Assembly (NCBI RefSeq): GCF_001042715.1
Contig: NZ_CP009687.1
Location: 1,665,418-1,729,417 of the forward strand
DNA from: Clostridium aceticum
GTDB taxonomy: Bacteria > Bacillota > Clostridia > Peptostreptococcales > Natronincolaceae
Length of the DNA stretch: 64,000 nt
Direction of reading: 5' to 3'
The position numbers and the translations under genes were made by a program. Below the pieces are notes generated by a model. The model was given only the letters and a program-made list of their open reading frames with translations, did not search any database and was not told the origin of the DNA. Positions 23,504 to 32,442 of this stretch are shown here, in pieces. Each line of letters begins with the position of its first letter. The stretch's first letter is position 1.

Positions 23504-25381
23504 GTGAAAACATGCAAATCAGCAGACAGTCGATTACAAAACTTTATTCAAACAAAGGAAATAGAAACATCATTTAACAGGGTTGAGAATCAAAAAATAA
23601 AATGTGGATTTGGGCAGCAGGGGGTATGTTGTAGATTATGCTCAAATGGTCCTTGTAGAATTACGCCTAAGTCACCAAAAGGGGTTTGCGGAGCAACGGC
23701 AGACACTATAGTGGCAAGAAACTTTTTAAGAGCAGTTGCATCAGGAGCTGCATGTTACTTACATGTTATTGAAACAACAGCAAAAAACTTAAAGGCTACT
23801 GGAGAAAAGAAAGAAAAAATTAAAGGAGTAGATACACTAAACCAATTAGCTGAGTTGTTGGAAATTGATGCAAAAGACTTGAGTGACAAAGCTGTAAAGG
23901 TTGCAGATAAAGTTCTACGTGATTTATATAAACCTAGAGAAGAAAAAATGGAATTAGTGGAAAAAATTTCCTACAAACCAAGATTTGAAAAATGGAAAGA
24001 TTTGGGGATATTACCTGGCGGTGCGAAATCAGAAGTTTTTGATGCTATTGTAAAGTCTTCTACTAATTTAAATAGTGATCCAGTAGATATGTTGATGCAT
24101 TGTTTGAACTTAGGGATATCTACAGGACTTTATGGATTAACATTAACCAATTTATTGAATGATGTTATGTTAGGGGAGCCAGTGATTAGAAAAGCGCCTG
24201 TAGGGTTTAAAGTTGTTGATGAAAATTACATCAATATCATGATAACAGGACACCAACACTCTGTAATAGCACATCTCCAAGATAGATTGATTGATGAAGA
24301 TGTAAAGGCGCTGGCAGCAAGCGTAGGGGCAAAAGGTTTTAAGTTAGTAGGATGCACCTGTGTGGGTCAGGATTTACAGTTGAGGGGAGAGCATTATAAA
24401 GAGGTATTTGCAGGGCACGCTGGAAATAACTTTACAAGTGAAGCACTGATCACAACGGGAGCTATCGATCTAATTGTGTCAGAGTTTAATTGCACATTGC
24501 CGGGAATCGAACCTATCGCAGATGCCTTGATGGTACCTATGGTATGTCTTGATGACGTGGGAAAAAAAGCAAATGCTGAATATAAGCCCTTCTCTAAGGA
24601 TAATGAAAAAAATATATCTCAGCATATCATTAATAAGGCTTTAGATAGTTTTAACAATAGAAGGGATAAAATAATCATTGATATTCCAAAAGATCATGGG
24701 CATGATGATGTGATAACAGGTGTAAGTGAGAAATCTCTTAAAGCTTTTCTTGGAAATACATGGAAGCCTTTGATAGATTTAATCGCTGAAGGCAAGATCA
24801 AGGGTGTAGCTGGTGTAGTAGGATGTTCAAACTTGACAGCCATGGGACACGATGTATTTACCGTTGAACTAACTAAAGAACTTATTAAAAGGAATATCAT
24901 TGTTCTATCAGCTGGATGTTCAAGCGGAGGCCTTGAAAATGTTGGATTGATGTCACCTAAAGCCGCTGATTTAGCTGGAGATAGTTTAAAAGAAGTCTGT
25001 ACATCTTTGGGTATACCACCAGTGCTGAACTTTGGACCATGCTTAGCTATAGGAAGACTTGAAATAGTGGCAACCGAATTGGCAGAAGCCTTAGGAATAG
25101 ATATCCCTCAGCTTCCACTTGTGCTATCCGCTCCTCAGTGGTTAGAAGAGCAGGCTTTAGCAGACGGTGCCTTTGGTTTAGCTTTAGGTTTACCTGTACA
25201 CTTAGCTATTCCTCCTTTTATGACTGGGAGTAAAGTAGTAAAAGAGGTTTTAACAAGTTCTCTTGTAGACATAACAGGAGGAAAGATTATTGTTGAAGAT
25301 GACGTAGTGAAAGCTGCGGATGAATTAGAAGAAATTATATTAGAAAGAAGAAAAGGTCTAGGATTAGATGCTCAAAAATAG
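23504..25381 (+). CDS. cooS: Ni-containing carbon monoxide dehydrogenase, catalytic subunit
   Basis: CooS oxidises CO to CO2 and passes electrons to a ferredoxin. The 625-residue protein carries the D-cluster cysteines (C34, C42), B-cluster cysteines (C43, C46, C51, C62) and the C-cluster Ni-Fe-S ligands: HQHS, CTCVGQD, the Cys of EFNC, GCSN, SAGCSSGG and NFGPC. All expected ligands are present, so it should be active. It starts at a GTG after AAGGGGGAA. With the CooF-like ferredoxin and the FAD oxidoreductase it forms a three-gene unit without acetyl-CoA synthase, so it is a monofunctional CODH. No Ni-insertion gene (cooC) is adjacent. Confidence 0.96.
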   Translation: MKTCKSADSRLQNFIQTKEIETSFNRVENQKIKCGFGQQGVCCRLCSNGPCRITPKSPKGVCGATADTIVARNFLRAVASGAACYLHVIETTAKNLKATGEKKEKIKGVDTLNQLAELLEIDAKDLSDKAVKVADKVLRDLYKPREEKMELVEKISYKPRFEKWKDLGILPGGAKSEVFDAIVKSSTNLNSDPVDMLMHCLNLGISTGLYGLTLTNLLNDVMLGEPVIRKAPVGFKVVDENYINIMITGHQHSVIAHLQDRLIDEDVKALAASVGAKGFKLVGCTCVGQDLQLRGEHYKEVFAGHAGNNFTSEALITTGAIDLIVSEFNCTLPGIEPIADALMVPMVCLDDVGKKANAEYKPFSKDNEKNISQHIINKALDSFNNRRDKIIIDIPKDHGHDDVITGVSEKSLKAFLGNTWKPLIDLIAEGKIKGVAGVVGCSNLTAMGHDVFTVELTKELIKRNIIVLSAGCSSGGLENVGLMSPKAADLAGDSLKEVCTSLGIPPVLNFGPCLAIGRLEIVATELAEALGIDIPQLPLVLSAPQWLEEQALADGAFGLALGLPVHLAIPPFMTGSKVVKEVLTSSLVDITGGKIIVEDDVVKAADELEEIILERRKGLGLDAQK

Positions 25382-25449
25382 CTTTATATATTTGCTGCAA
25401 ATTTCAAGATAAATATATTATAGCTAAAAAATAAAAGGAGTGAGTATCT

Positions 25450-25896
25450 ATGCAAAGAATTAAAATAGATAAAGAATCATGTATGAGTTGCTTAAATTGT
25501 GTGATCGGTTGTATGGCTGAACATAATAAAAAGAGTAAAAGTATCTATGATTTGGATTTGGAGGATCTAACCAATGAGAGCAAAAATCATATAGAGTTAG
25601 ATAGCAATAAATGCCCTATACCTATTCTATGCAGACATTGTGAAAAACCAGAGTGTGTTTATACTTGTATGAGTGGTGCCATGAGTAAAAATAAAAATAC
25701 TGGATTAGTTACTTACAATGAAGAACAATGTTCCTCCTGCTTTATGTGCATTATGGCATGTCCTTACGGGGTCTTGAAGGCAGATGAAGTAGAAAAAATA
25801 CTTATTCAAAAATGCGATATGTGTAATGAGCGGCAAATCCCAAGATGTGTAGAAGACTGTCCAACTGGATGCTTAAGTATAGAGGGGGGTCAGTAA
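25450..25896 (+). CDS. cooF: CooF-like 4Fe-4S ferredoxin
   Basis: A 148-residue electron carrier with cysteine groups for four [4Fe-4S] clusters: CMSCLNCVIGC near the start, CRHCEKPECVYTC (about 55-70), CSSCFMCIMAC (about 97) and CDMCNERQIPRC...C (about 122). This is the layout of CooF/HycB/DmsB-type proteins. It would take electrons from CooS and hand them to the flavoprotein whose ATG follows one base after its stop codon. Confidence 0.92.
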   Translation: MQRIKIDKESCMSCLNCVIGCMAEHNKKSKSIYDLDLEDLTNESKNHIELDSNKCPIPILCRHCEKPECVYTCMSGAMSKNKNTGLVTYNEEQCSSCFMCIMACPYGVLKADEVEKILIQKCDMCNERQIPRCVEDCPTGCLSIEGGQ

Positions 25897-25897
25897 A

Positions 25898-27124
25898 ATG
25901 AAATATCTGATATTAGGGGCAAGTGCAGCAGGTATAAACGCAGCTAAAACTATAAGAGAACTAGATCCCAGAGGAGAAATAACAATTGTATCTAAAGATA
26001 ATCATGTGTATTCTAGATGTATGTTGCATCACATCATAGGAGAAAAGAGAAGCATAGAAGAAATAGATTTTTCAGAAAAAGACTTTTGGTTAAGCTGCAA
26101 TATAGCGTGGAAAAAAGGCCGTTTGGCTAAAAAATTGATTATTGAGGAAAAGACAGTTTTACTAGATAATGGGGAATCTCTGCCTTATGACAAGTTACTT
26201 ATAGCGACAGGATCTTCTTCTCTTATTCCGCCTATAAAGAACCTAAAAGAAGGGAAAGGTGTCTATGGCTTAAGAAATATAGAAGATGCTTTGCAAATAA
26301 AAGAGGAAGCGAAGAAGATAAAAGATGTAGTTGTATTAGGGGGAGGATTAGTTGGTATAGATGCAGTTGTAGGTTTGCTAGAGCAGGATGTCAATATATC
26401 TTTAATCGAGATGGCTGATAAGATACTGCCTCTGCAGCTTGATCAATATACCTCTTCGAAATATGAGAAGGCTTTTAAATCTAGAGGGGTAGGAATCTAT
26501 ACTGGAGGAAAAGTAGCGGAGGTCGTGTTAGATCAAGAAAATAAGATAAAGGCTGTAAAGCTGGAGGATGAAACACTGATTACATGTGATATGATTATTG
26601 TTGCAGCTGGTGTAAAGGCAAATACAAATTTCATTGAAGAAAATACCATTAAGGTAGATCGAGGAATTGTTATTAATAGCAGATGTGAAACGAATATAAA
26701 AGATATCTATGCTGCTGGTGATGTATGTGGTAAAAATCCTATATGGCCTTTAGCTGTAAAACAGGGGATTGTTGCAGCACATAATATGTTTGGGGAAATA
26801 GCAGAAATGGATGATTTCTTTGGTGCAAGAAATGCTATGAACTTCTTTGGAATAGCAACAGTATCTATAGGATATACCAATGCACCAGATGAAAGCTATG
26901 AGGTGTTTATTCAAAAAGATAAAGATAATTATAAAAAGATAGTTTATAAAGAAGGCATTATTTATGGTGCCATCCTCCAAGGGGACATAGACTATTCTGG
27001 AGTATTAACTTATCTTATCAAAAATAAGGTAGATATATCTCGTATCAATAAAGATATATTTGAAATAAATTACTCAGACTTTTTTAGTATAAAAGAGAAT
27101 AATGAATATCAATATGTAGTGTAG
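25898..27124 (+). CDS. FAD-dependent NAD(P) oxidoreductase of the CODH operon
   Basis: A 408-residue pyridine nucleotide-disulfide-type flavoprotein: GASAAGINAAKTI at the FAD-binding N-terminus, VYSRCMLHHIIG with a cysteine near the flavin, ATGSSSLIPP, VVLGGGLVGIDAVVGL for NAD(P), and IYAAGDVCG. It lies downstream of cooS-cooF, as in the CODH-CooF-FNOR operons known from other Clostridia and Carboxydothermus. There it is thought to pass CO-derived electrons to NAD(P)+ or to serve oxidant reduction. The direction of flow and the acceptor are inferred. Confidence 0.88.
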   Translation: MKYLILGASAAGINAAKTIRELDPRGEITIVSKDNHVYSRCMLHHIIGEKRSIEEIDFSEKDFWLSCNIAWKKGRLAKKLIIEEKTVLLDNGESLPYDKLLIATGSSSLIPPIKNLKEGKGVYGLRNIEDALQIKEEAKKIKDVVVLGGGLVGIDAVVGLLEQDVNISLIEMADKILPLQLDQYTSSKYEKAFKSRGVGIYTGGKVAEVVLDQENKIKAVKLEDETLITCDMIIVAAGVKANTNFIEENTIKVDRGIVINSRCETNIKDIYAAGDVCGKNPIWPLAVKQGIVAAHNMFGEIAEMDDFFGARNAMNFFGIATVSIGYTNAPDESYEVFIQKDKDNYKKIVYKEGIIYGAILQGDIDYSGVLTYLIKNKVDISRINKDIFEINYSDFFSIKENNEYQYVV

Positions 27125-27170
27125 AGTAGCCTTGATTTTAAAACTTCTATAGTGATATACTATATACATC

Positions 27171-27302
27171 AGCGTTAACCTAAACTAGAATTTGTCATCC
27201 TGAGGGAAATTCCTCGTTATTCCAAGATCCTTCGATACCTTTAGGAAGACAGTTTGAGAGGATTTTGGAAATAATTGCACTAAGTTAACGCTTATGATCC
27301 CA
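27171..27302. mobile_element. MITE-like palindromic element, copy 2 (inverted, shorter)
   Basis: AGCGTTAACC (27171-27180) and GTTAACGCT (27294-27302) are the ends. AATTTGTCATCCTGAGG and CAAGATCCTTCGA mark it as the reverse orientation of the copies at 6858 and 39257. It is about 25 bp shorter and the second half has drifted. It fills most of the 27125-27442 gap. Confidence 0.8.
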
Positions 27303-27442
27303 TATATAAATTAAACAGGGGGATATAAAGAAAGGGATATGCTGAAAAAAGTTTTTTAGTACTTATGATTATGATATAAAAAATTTGGGATTATGTATCT
27401 AAAAGACTCACTTAAGGAGATTAAGGAAATGGAGGTTATATT

Positions 27443-27895
27443 TTGAAAATCGTAGTAGAAAGCTTTACAATGGACCATACAAAAGTAACAGCCCCTTTTG
27501 TTAGAAAATGTGGTAATATTACCACACCTAAGGGTGATACAATAGCAAAGTTTGACTTAAGATTTACCCAGCCTAATGCAGAAGCTATGCCTACCGGTGC
27601 TATTCACGCCCTAGAGCATCTTTTAGCAGGCTATCTTCGAGAAGAACTATCAGATATTATCGATATTTCACCTATGGGATGTCGAACAGGTTTTTATCTG
27701 ATTAAGCTAGGAGATTTATCAGAGGAGGAAGTAGGATTAGCTCTGATAAAGGCTTTGAAAAAAGTAATTAATTCAGATGAAATTCCAGCAGTAAACCCTA
27801 TACAGTGTGGTAACTATAGAGATATGTCTTTGTTTGGTGCTAAAGAATACGCAAAAGAGGTAGTAGCCAAGCTAGAAAATAAGTATATAAAATAG
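27443..27895 (+). CDS. luxS: S-ribosylhomocysteine lyase
   Basis: LuxS splits S-ribosylhomocysteine to homocysteine and the AI-2 precursor DPD, recycling the S-adenosylhomocysteine product. The 150-residue protein has the metal site: HALEHLLAG (HxxEH, about residues 53-57) and the cysteine of IQCGNYRDMSLFGAKEYA (about 121), plus GCRTGFYL with the catalytic Cys. Translation begins at a TTG after GGAGG (27431-27435). It is monocistronic, with a terminator. No partner SAH nucleosidase gene is adjacent. Confidence 0.95.
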   Translation: MKIVVESFTMDHTKVTAPFVRKCGNITTPKGDTIAKFDLRFTQPNAEAMPTGAIHALEHLLAGYLREELSDIIDISPMGCRTGFYLIKLGDLSEEEVGLALIKALKKVINSDEIPAVNPIQCGNYRDMSLFGAKEYAKEVVAKLENKYIK

Positions 27896-27905
27896 AGAGA
27901 GAAAA

Positions 27906-27952
27906 ACAAATCATATGGTATGTTTATACAAAAACCGTATGGTTTGTTTTTT
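27906..27952 (+). terminator. Intrinsic terminator of luxS
   Basis: ACAAATCATATGG (27906-27918) pairs with CCGTATGGTTTGT (27935-27947) with G-U pairs, followed by TTTTT. Confidence 0.8.
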
Positions 27953-27989
27953 ATTTGTACAAAGTAATATAGATAAACAACATCAGGAC

Positions 27990-28069
27990 TTAATTTTGAT
28001 ATACTAAGGGCTACATTTGCAGCCCCCCGGTTTTGGGGCGAAACCGTAGACCGTGTATATCAAAATTAA
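27990..28069. repeat. 80-bp palindromic repeat, copy 1
   Basis: The perfect 14-bp ends TTAATTTTGATATA (27990-28003) and TATATCAAAATTAA (28056-28069) enclose GGCTACATTTGCAGCCC and GGTTTTGGGGC. The same element lies inverted at 30196-30277. It folds as one hairpin and has no coding capacity. The remainder of the 27896-28276 gap shows nothing else. Confidence 0.8.
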
Positions 28070-28276
28070 AGTTTGAACTTGCTTACTTGTAGCATATTGT
28101 GCTTTTTATACAAATAGCAACGTTTACTTTAGAAATCTATATTCCAAATTATTACTTTTTTTATGTATTTTTTTTATTAAAGAAAAATTTACCTAAAAAA
28201 AGAGGAATTTCTACAAAAAAATAGAATTAAATAACTTATGAATTTAAATATCTATCAATCTAAGGTGGTGAATTAT

Positions 28277-29395
28277 TTGAAAGTACCAAAGATAAGGGTC
28301 AGATTACTGATAGTATCCATGGTGATATTTGTTATGTTATTGACACCTTTTGCAGCAGCACAAGCAAATGAGGCTACAATTGTTGCTAATCAAGGAATTT
28401 TAAGAAGGACTGCGAATTTTGATGGTGATATAGTCGAAACACTTTCTCTAGGAACACAAATAACTCTGCAAGAAAGAAATGGAGATTGGTATCGTGTTCA
28501 GTCACCAAATACTGGAACAGAAGGTTGGATGTATAAAGACCTTATTGTAACAAATGGTGAAGGAAGCAGTTCTTTAAAGAAAGGCATCATTACTGCCAGT
28601 ACATTAAATGTAAGATCCATACCTTCTCTTGAGGGAAGCGTTATTACACGATTATCTAGTGGGTCAGAAGTAACGATCTTGAGTCAGGAAGAAGAATGGT
28701 ATCAAGTACAATTAAGTCAGGGACCAAAAGGTTTTATACATAGTGATTTTGTGGTAGTCGTACCTAATTTACCACAGGCACAGGTATTAGAAAACAGCAG
28801 CAGGCTAAGAAAAGAGGCTAACTTACAGGCAAATATTATTGTAACTTTAAACAAAACCGACACTGTTTTTATAAAAGGCTATGAAGGTGGTTGGTACAAT
28901 GTAGTTACTAGAGATTTTACTGAAGGATGGATAAGCAGTGAATCGATTGAACTACAGATTGATATTGCAAGACCAGTAAGTCGTTCTGGCACAAGGTCTC
29001 ACGCTTTAAGCAATATTAAAAGTGTTTCAGAAAAATATCTAGGAACACCTTATAGATATGCTACTGCTGGACCTAGTAGTTTTGATTGTTCAGGGTTTGT
29101 TTTCTACATATTAAATACTTACTATAAAGATTATTTAAATCAAAGAGGTATTAATCTACCAAGGTCCTCAAGAGATCAAGCTAATGTAGGTACATCGGTT
29201 AGTAGAAATCAGCTGCAGATAGGAGATTTAGTCTTTTTCAATAATGGGACAAGTAGTACCATTAATCATGTAGGTATTTATATAGGGAATAATCAATTTA
29301 TCCACTCTTCTTCTGGAAGAAGTATGGGAGTAATTATTTCTTCCCTTGACGAAGCAAACTATAAAAGAAGATATTCAACGGCAACGAGATTATAA
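28277..29395 (+). CDS. SH3b-NlpC/P60 cell-wall endopeptidase
   Basis: An exported hydrolase of about 372 residues: signal peptide (LLIVSMVIFVMLLTPFAAAQA), three bacterial SH3 domains (each with a LRR/NVR/LRK-type first strand and GWM/GFI/GWI close), then a C-terminal NlpC/P60 domain with FDCSGFV (catalytic Cys), NHVGIYIGNNQFIH (catalytic His) and HSS. It should cut the peptide stem of peptidoglycan. AAGGTGGTG at 28262-28270 supports the TTG at 28277 rather than the ATG at 28238. It lies with the opposing lytic transglycosylase gene between two inverted 80-bp repeats. Confidence 0.92.
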   Translation: MKVPKIRVRLLIVSMVIFVMLLTPFAAAQANEATIVANQGILRRTANFDGDIVETLSLGTQITLQERNGDWYRVQSPNTGTEGWMYKDLIVTNGEGSSSLKKGIITASTLNVRSIPSLEGSVITRLSSGSEVTILSQEEEWYQVQLSQGPKGFIHSDFVVVVPNLPQAQVLENSSRLRKEANLQANIIVTLNKTDTVFIKGYEGGWYNVVTRDFTEGWISSESIELQIDIARPVSRSGTRSHALSNIKSVSEKYLGTPYRYATAGPSSFDCSGFVFYILNTYYKDYLNQRGINLPRSSRDQANVGTSVSRNQLQIGDLVFFNNGTSSTINHVGIYIGNNQFIHSSSGRSMGVIISSLDEANYKRRYSTATRL

Positions 29396-29429
29396 AAAAA
29401 TCAGGCTTATATATTAAGCCTGATTTTTT
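29394..29429. terminator. Terminator after the NlpC/P60 gene
   Basis: AAAAAATCAGGCTTA and TAAGCCTGATTTTTT (29415-29429) form a perfect 15-bp stem around a 5-nt loop. A-run before and T-run after make it bidirectional for the convergent gene pair. Confidence 0.9.
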
Positions 29430-29516
29430 ATTTTTTTATGGACTTTTTAAATTTACAATTTTAAGTAAGATAACTAACTGTCTTCAACTAACTAAAATTT
29501 AAAAGATTTAATTATA

Positions 29517-30053
29517 TTAAGTATAAACGCTAAGGTTTTCTAATATAGATTTAACATAATTTTGCGTTTCTGCAAAAGGTGGTATACCTCCATAACGATT
29601 AACATTACCGGGACCTGCATTGTAGGCAGCTAAAGATAAAGGTAAATTTCCCTCAAATTGATTTAAAAGCTGCCTTAAGTATTTTGCTCCTCCTTCAATA
29701 TTTTGTTGAGGGTTCCATACATCTGTCACTTGAAGTTCTCTAGCAGTGGCAGGCATAAGCTGCATCAATCCCTGAGCACCAGCCCTTGAAAGAGCCTTAG
29801 GATTAAAATTTGACTCAGCCTTGATAACAGATTTGATAAGGGCGGGAGAAAGGTTATATTTTTGTGCTGCTGCATCAATATACTTATCAAAGTCCTTAGG
29901 AAAGTCTTGTTTTTGCAAGTTGGATACCTCGTTGCTTAAAACTTTACCAAAAGAAGTATTGATGGGGGTTGAAAAATTCAAGTTAACAGGAATACGTTTT
30001 TGAATCTCATGCATTTTCTGAGAAAAAATATCATTAACAAAATTTTTTATCAT
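29517..30053 (-). CDS. Lytic transglycosylase (SLT domain)
   Basis: A 178-residue protein ending in a lysozyme-like SLT domain (about residues 58-170): ALIKSVIKAESNFNPKALS with the catalytic Glu, GAQGLMQLMPATA, NIEGGAKYL, and SLAAYNAGPGNV. It should cleave the glycan strand of peptidoglycan. The N-terminus (MIKNFVNDIFSQK...) has no evident signal peptide, as in many clostridial small SLT proteins, so its export route is unclear. It converges with the NlpC/P60 gene. Confidence 0.9.
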   Translation of the reverse strand: MIKNFVNDIFSQKMHEIQKRIPVNLNFSTPINTSFGKVLSNEVSNLQKQDFPKDFDKYIDAAAQKYNLSPALIKSVIKAESNFNPKALSRAGAQGLMQLMPATARELQVTDVWNPQQNIEGGAKYLRQLLNQFEGNLPLSLAAYNAGPGNVNRYGGIPPFAETQNYVKSILENLSVYT

Positions 30054-30195
30054 GGGATCAACTCCAATTATGGAATAATTTTATATAACTTTATTATATA
30101 TATAATAAGACAAGTATTCAATAAGTAGCAGAAGGATTTATTGAAATTATATAAGAAAGTCTAGGGGATTTGTTTATAGACATATGCTTTTAAAA

Positions 30196-30277
30196 CTAAA
30201 TTTTAATATATACAGTCTATGATTTTGCCCCAAAACCATGGGCTGCAAATGTAGTTTTTTAATATATTAAATTTTAG
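30196..30277. repeat. 80-bp palindromic repeat, copy 2 (inverted)
   Basis: Ends CTAAATTTTAATATA (30196-30210) and TATATTAAATTTTAG (30263-30277) are inverted with one mismatch. The middle (GATTTTGCCCCAAAACC, GGGCTGCAAATGTAG) is the reverse complement of the core of copy 1 at 27990-28069. Confidence 0.8.
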
Positions 30278-30330
30278 AAAAAATGAAGAAATACGATGAA
30301 ATATAATATTAAGATGTGGAGGTATTTTTT

Positions 30331-31239
30331 ATGAGAAAAAGACGATTGCAAGTAAGGAGAAATAGGAGAAATCATAATTACTTATGGATGTTAACTTTTT
30401 TAATTATTATACCAGTAATAGCAGTACTTATCGGGTCTCGTATAACGGAGCGAATTATGATACCTGTTTTGTATTCGGATAATATATTAGAGGAGGAAGT
30501 ATTGTCTGATATTATTAATAATAATGACGAAACAGAAGTTGATGAAGTTGACGGAAAAGAAGATGATACCACAGAGACTATAGAAAAGACGGAGAATATA
30601 ATGCAATTAGAGGGCTTGGAGGATACAGAAATTTTACCCTTATCCATTTATATGATCCAAGTAGCTAGCGTATCTAGTACAAGTAATATAGAAGGATTAG
30701 TAGAAGAACTAAATGAAAAAAAACTCTCTCATTTAATCTATAGAATGGAGAATTCCTACAAGATTTATACATTAGGATTGACCAACAGAGAATACATTGA
30801 AGAACAGTTGCCTGCTATTAGGGAATTTTATCCAGATGCCTATATCAGTGAAATCCATTTACCAGCAAAAAATATAAATTATTCTGAAACTGATGAAAAC
30901 ATAGGGGAAAACATCATAAAAGATTTAAATAGTTTAATTGTAATCATAGATAAACAGGCCAAAGAATGGTATAATTTTATAAAAGGGGAAGGCAAACTAA
31001 GCCAATATAGGGATTTATTGGAAGAACAACAGGAGTTAATGACACAACTATCAGAAAAGTTAGATACAGATGATTGGCCAGAAGGTTTGCCGGAAAAGCA
31101 AGCTATTGAAAAAATGGTTCTTCATCAAGAAGGTAATATTAAAAAGTCTACAGAACTGCTAGAAGATCAGGAAAATGCCTATAGGATACATAGTTTATTT
31201 TTAGATAGCTTATTCAGAACTTTAGAAACTATTAAATGA
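30331..31239 (+). CDS. SPOR-domain membrane protein
   Basis: A 302-residue protein: a highly basic cytosolic N-terminus (RKRRLQVRRNRRNH), one helix (about residues 20-40), an acidic linker (about 50-95), then a SPOR-like domain (SIYMIQVASVSSTSNIEGLVEELNEKKL... YKIYTLGL, about 105-180) and a coiled C-terminal region. SPOR domains bind denuded glycan at division sites or in spores. The ATG at 30331 follows GTGGAGGT at a normal distance; a GTG at 30316 lies inside that site. Confidence 0.75.
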   Translation: MRKRRLQVRRNRRNHNYLWMLTFLIIIPVIAVLIGSRITERIMIPVLYSDNILEEEVLSDIINNNDETEVDEVDGKEDDTTETIEKTENIMQLEGLEDTEILPLSIYMIQVASVSSTSNIEGLVEELNEKKLSHLIYRMENSYKIYTLGLTNREYIEEQLPAIREFYPDAYISEIHLPAKNINYSETDENIGENIIKDLNSLIVIIDKQAKEWYNFIKGEGKLSQYRDLLEEQQELMTQLSEKLDTDDWPEGLPEKQAIEKMVLHQEGNIKKSTELLEDQENAYRIHSLFLDSLFRTLETIK

Positions 31240-31261
31240 TGAAATATCAGGAGGTGATTAA

Positions 31262-31618
31262 ATGACATTAAAGGAAGTTCAGCAGCTATTAAATGCAGAA
31301 ATTTTATATGGAGAAAACCTTCTAGACAGAGAAGCTAATACTGCTTTTGCCTGCGATTTAATGAGCGATGCATTAGCTTTTCTGGATGATAAAACATTAT
31401 TATTGACAGGTTTAGTGAATTCTCATACAATACGGGCGGCGGAAATAGTAGATATTGTGGCGGTAGTTTTTGTTAGAGGTAAGAAAGCAGAAGAAGAAAT
31501 TATTAAACTGGCAGAAGAACATGAGATTGTTATTATGTCAACTAAAAATACTTTATATGTTAGTTCGGGGATTTTATACGCTGAAGGTCTTGAAGGTGCT
31601 AGCATTGAATATAACTAG
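31262..31618 (+). CDS. DRTGG domain protein, first of the cassette
   Basis: A 118-residue single-domain protein of the DRTGG fold (LKEVQQLLNAEILYGENLLDREANTAFACDLMSDALAF... LLLTGLVNSHTIRAAEIVDIVAVVFVRGK). DRTGG domains occur in phosphotransacetylase regulatory regions and as stand-alone proteins, and are thought to bind a small ligand. It opens a tight five-gene plus-strand operon (next start 29 bases on) that leads to the Rnf genes. Confidence 0.82.
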   Translation: MTLKEVQQLLNAEILYGENLLDREANTAFACDLMSDALAFLDDKTLLLTGLVNSHTIRAAEIVDIVAVVFVRGKKAEEEIIKLAEEHEIVIMSTKNTLYVSSGILYAEGLEGASIEYN

Positions 31619-31647
31619 TTACTACTTAAAAATTAGGGTAGGAGGAT

Positions 31648-32082
31648 GTGAGTATCATAAAACTATATTATTTAGTAGAAAAAGATGATTTTAAAAGGGC
31701 AGGACAAGCTTCTAGCAGCATTAAAAAAGTGCTAAGACAGTTGGGAATAGAGCCTAAAACCCTTAGAAAAATTGCTATAGCCACCTATGAAGCAGAAATG
31801 AATCTCATTATTCACTCAGAAGGGGGCTTTATAGAAGTCAATATCAGTCCAGAAAAAGTCGAAGTTCTAGTTGAGGATCGAGGGCCAGGGATCGCAGATA
31901 TTGAACTAGCTATGAAGGAAGGTTATTCTACAGCTTCCGACCAGGTTCGAAAGCTAGGTTTTGGTGCTGGAATGGGACTGCCTAATATCAAGAGATGTTG
32001 TGATGAATTTAAAATTGAATCCTCTTTGGGAGAATATACAAGACTGCAGATCGTTATTCATAATAGGTTTGAAGATCAATAA
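31648..32082 (+). CDS. HATPase_c protein, anti-sigma-factor/RsbW-like
   Basis: A 144-residue GHKL-type ATP-binding protein: IATYEAEMNLIIHSEGG (N box), VLVEDRGPGIADIELAM (G1) and GFGAGMGLPNIKRCCDEF (G2), as in RsbW/SpoIIAB-type serine kinases. It starts at a GTG after TAGGAGGATG. In the cassette it may phosphorylate or sequester a partner. Similar proteins accompany DRTGG and PHP genes next to iron hydrogenase operons in other Clostridia and Thermotoga, as I recall. Confidence 0.85.
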   Translation: MSIIKLYYLVEKDDFKRAGQASSSIKKVLRQLGIEPKTLRKIAIATYEAEMNLIIHSEGGFIEVNISPEKVEVLVEDRGPGIADIELAMKEGYSTASDQVRKLGFGAGMGLPNIKRCCDEFKIESSLGEYTRLQIVIHNRFEDQ

Positions 32083-32100
32083 AGAAAAGGGGGTAAACAA

Positions 32101-32442
32101 GTGATTACTGTAGAAGAGCTAAGTAACAAACTAGGGCTGGAAGTGGTAGCAGGTCAACAGAGTATAACAAAAGCGGTAAAAGGTGCATACATTGGAGATT
32201 TACTTAGTTGGGTAATGGCACATATTGATTCTGAAGATGCTTGGATTACAATACAGACAAATATTAATGTGATTGCAGTAGCAGCTCTAAGAGATGTTTC
32301 CTGTGTAATTGTGGTGGAAAACGCTGACATAGAGGCACCAACAATCAATAAAGCAAATGAGGAGGGTATTCCCCTATTGAGAAGCTCTCTAAATGCTTAT
32401 AAATTAGCAGTACAAGTTTACAAATTTTTAGAGGGAAAATAA
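32101..32442 (+). CDS. DRTGG domain protein, second of the cassette
   Basis: A 113-residue protein with the same fold as the gene at 31262: VEELSNKLGLEVVAG..., GAYIGDLLSWVMAHI, WITIQTNINVIAVAALRDVSCVIVVENA. It begins at a GTG after AAGGGGG. Its last base overlaps the first of the PHP gene, so translation is probably coupled. The two DRTGG proteins may form a heteromer. Confidence 0.82.
   Translation: MITVEELSNKLGLEVVAGQQSITKAVKGAYIGDLLSWVMAHIDSEDAWITIQTNINVIAVAALRDVSCVIVVENADIEAPTINKANEEGIPLLRSSLNAYKLAVQVYKFLEGK

Noticed and set aside
27303-27442. Possible SAM-type riboswitch ahead of luxS
   Set aside because: I could not find the conserved SAM-I core or a terminator/antiterminator pair; only AT-rich sequence and a plain ribosome binding site are visible.
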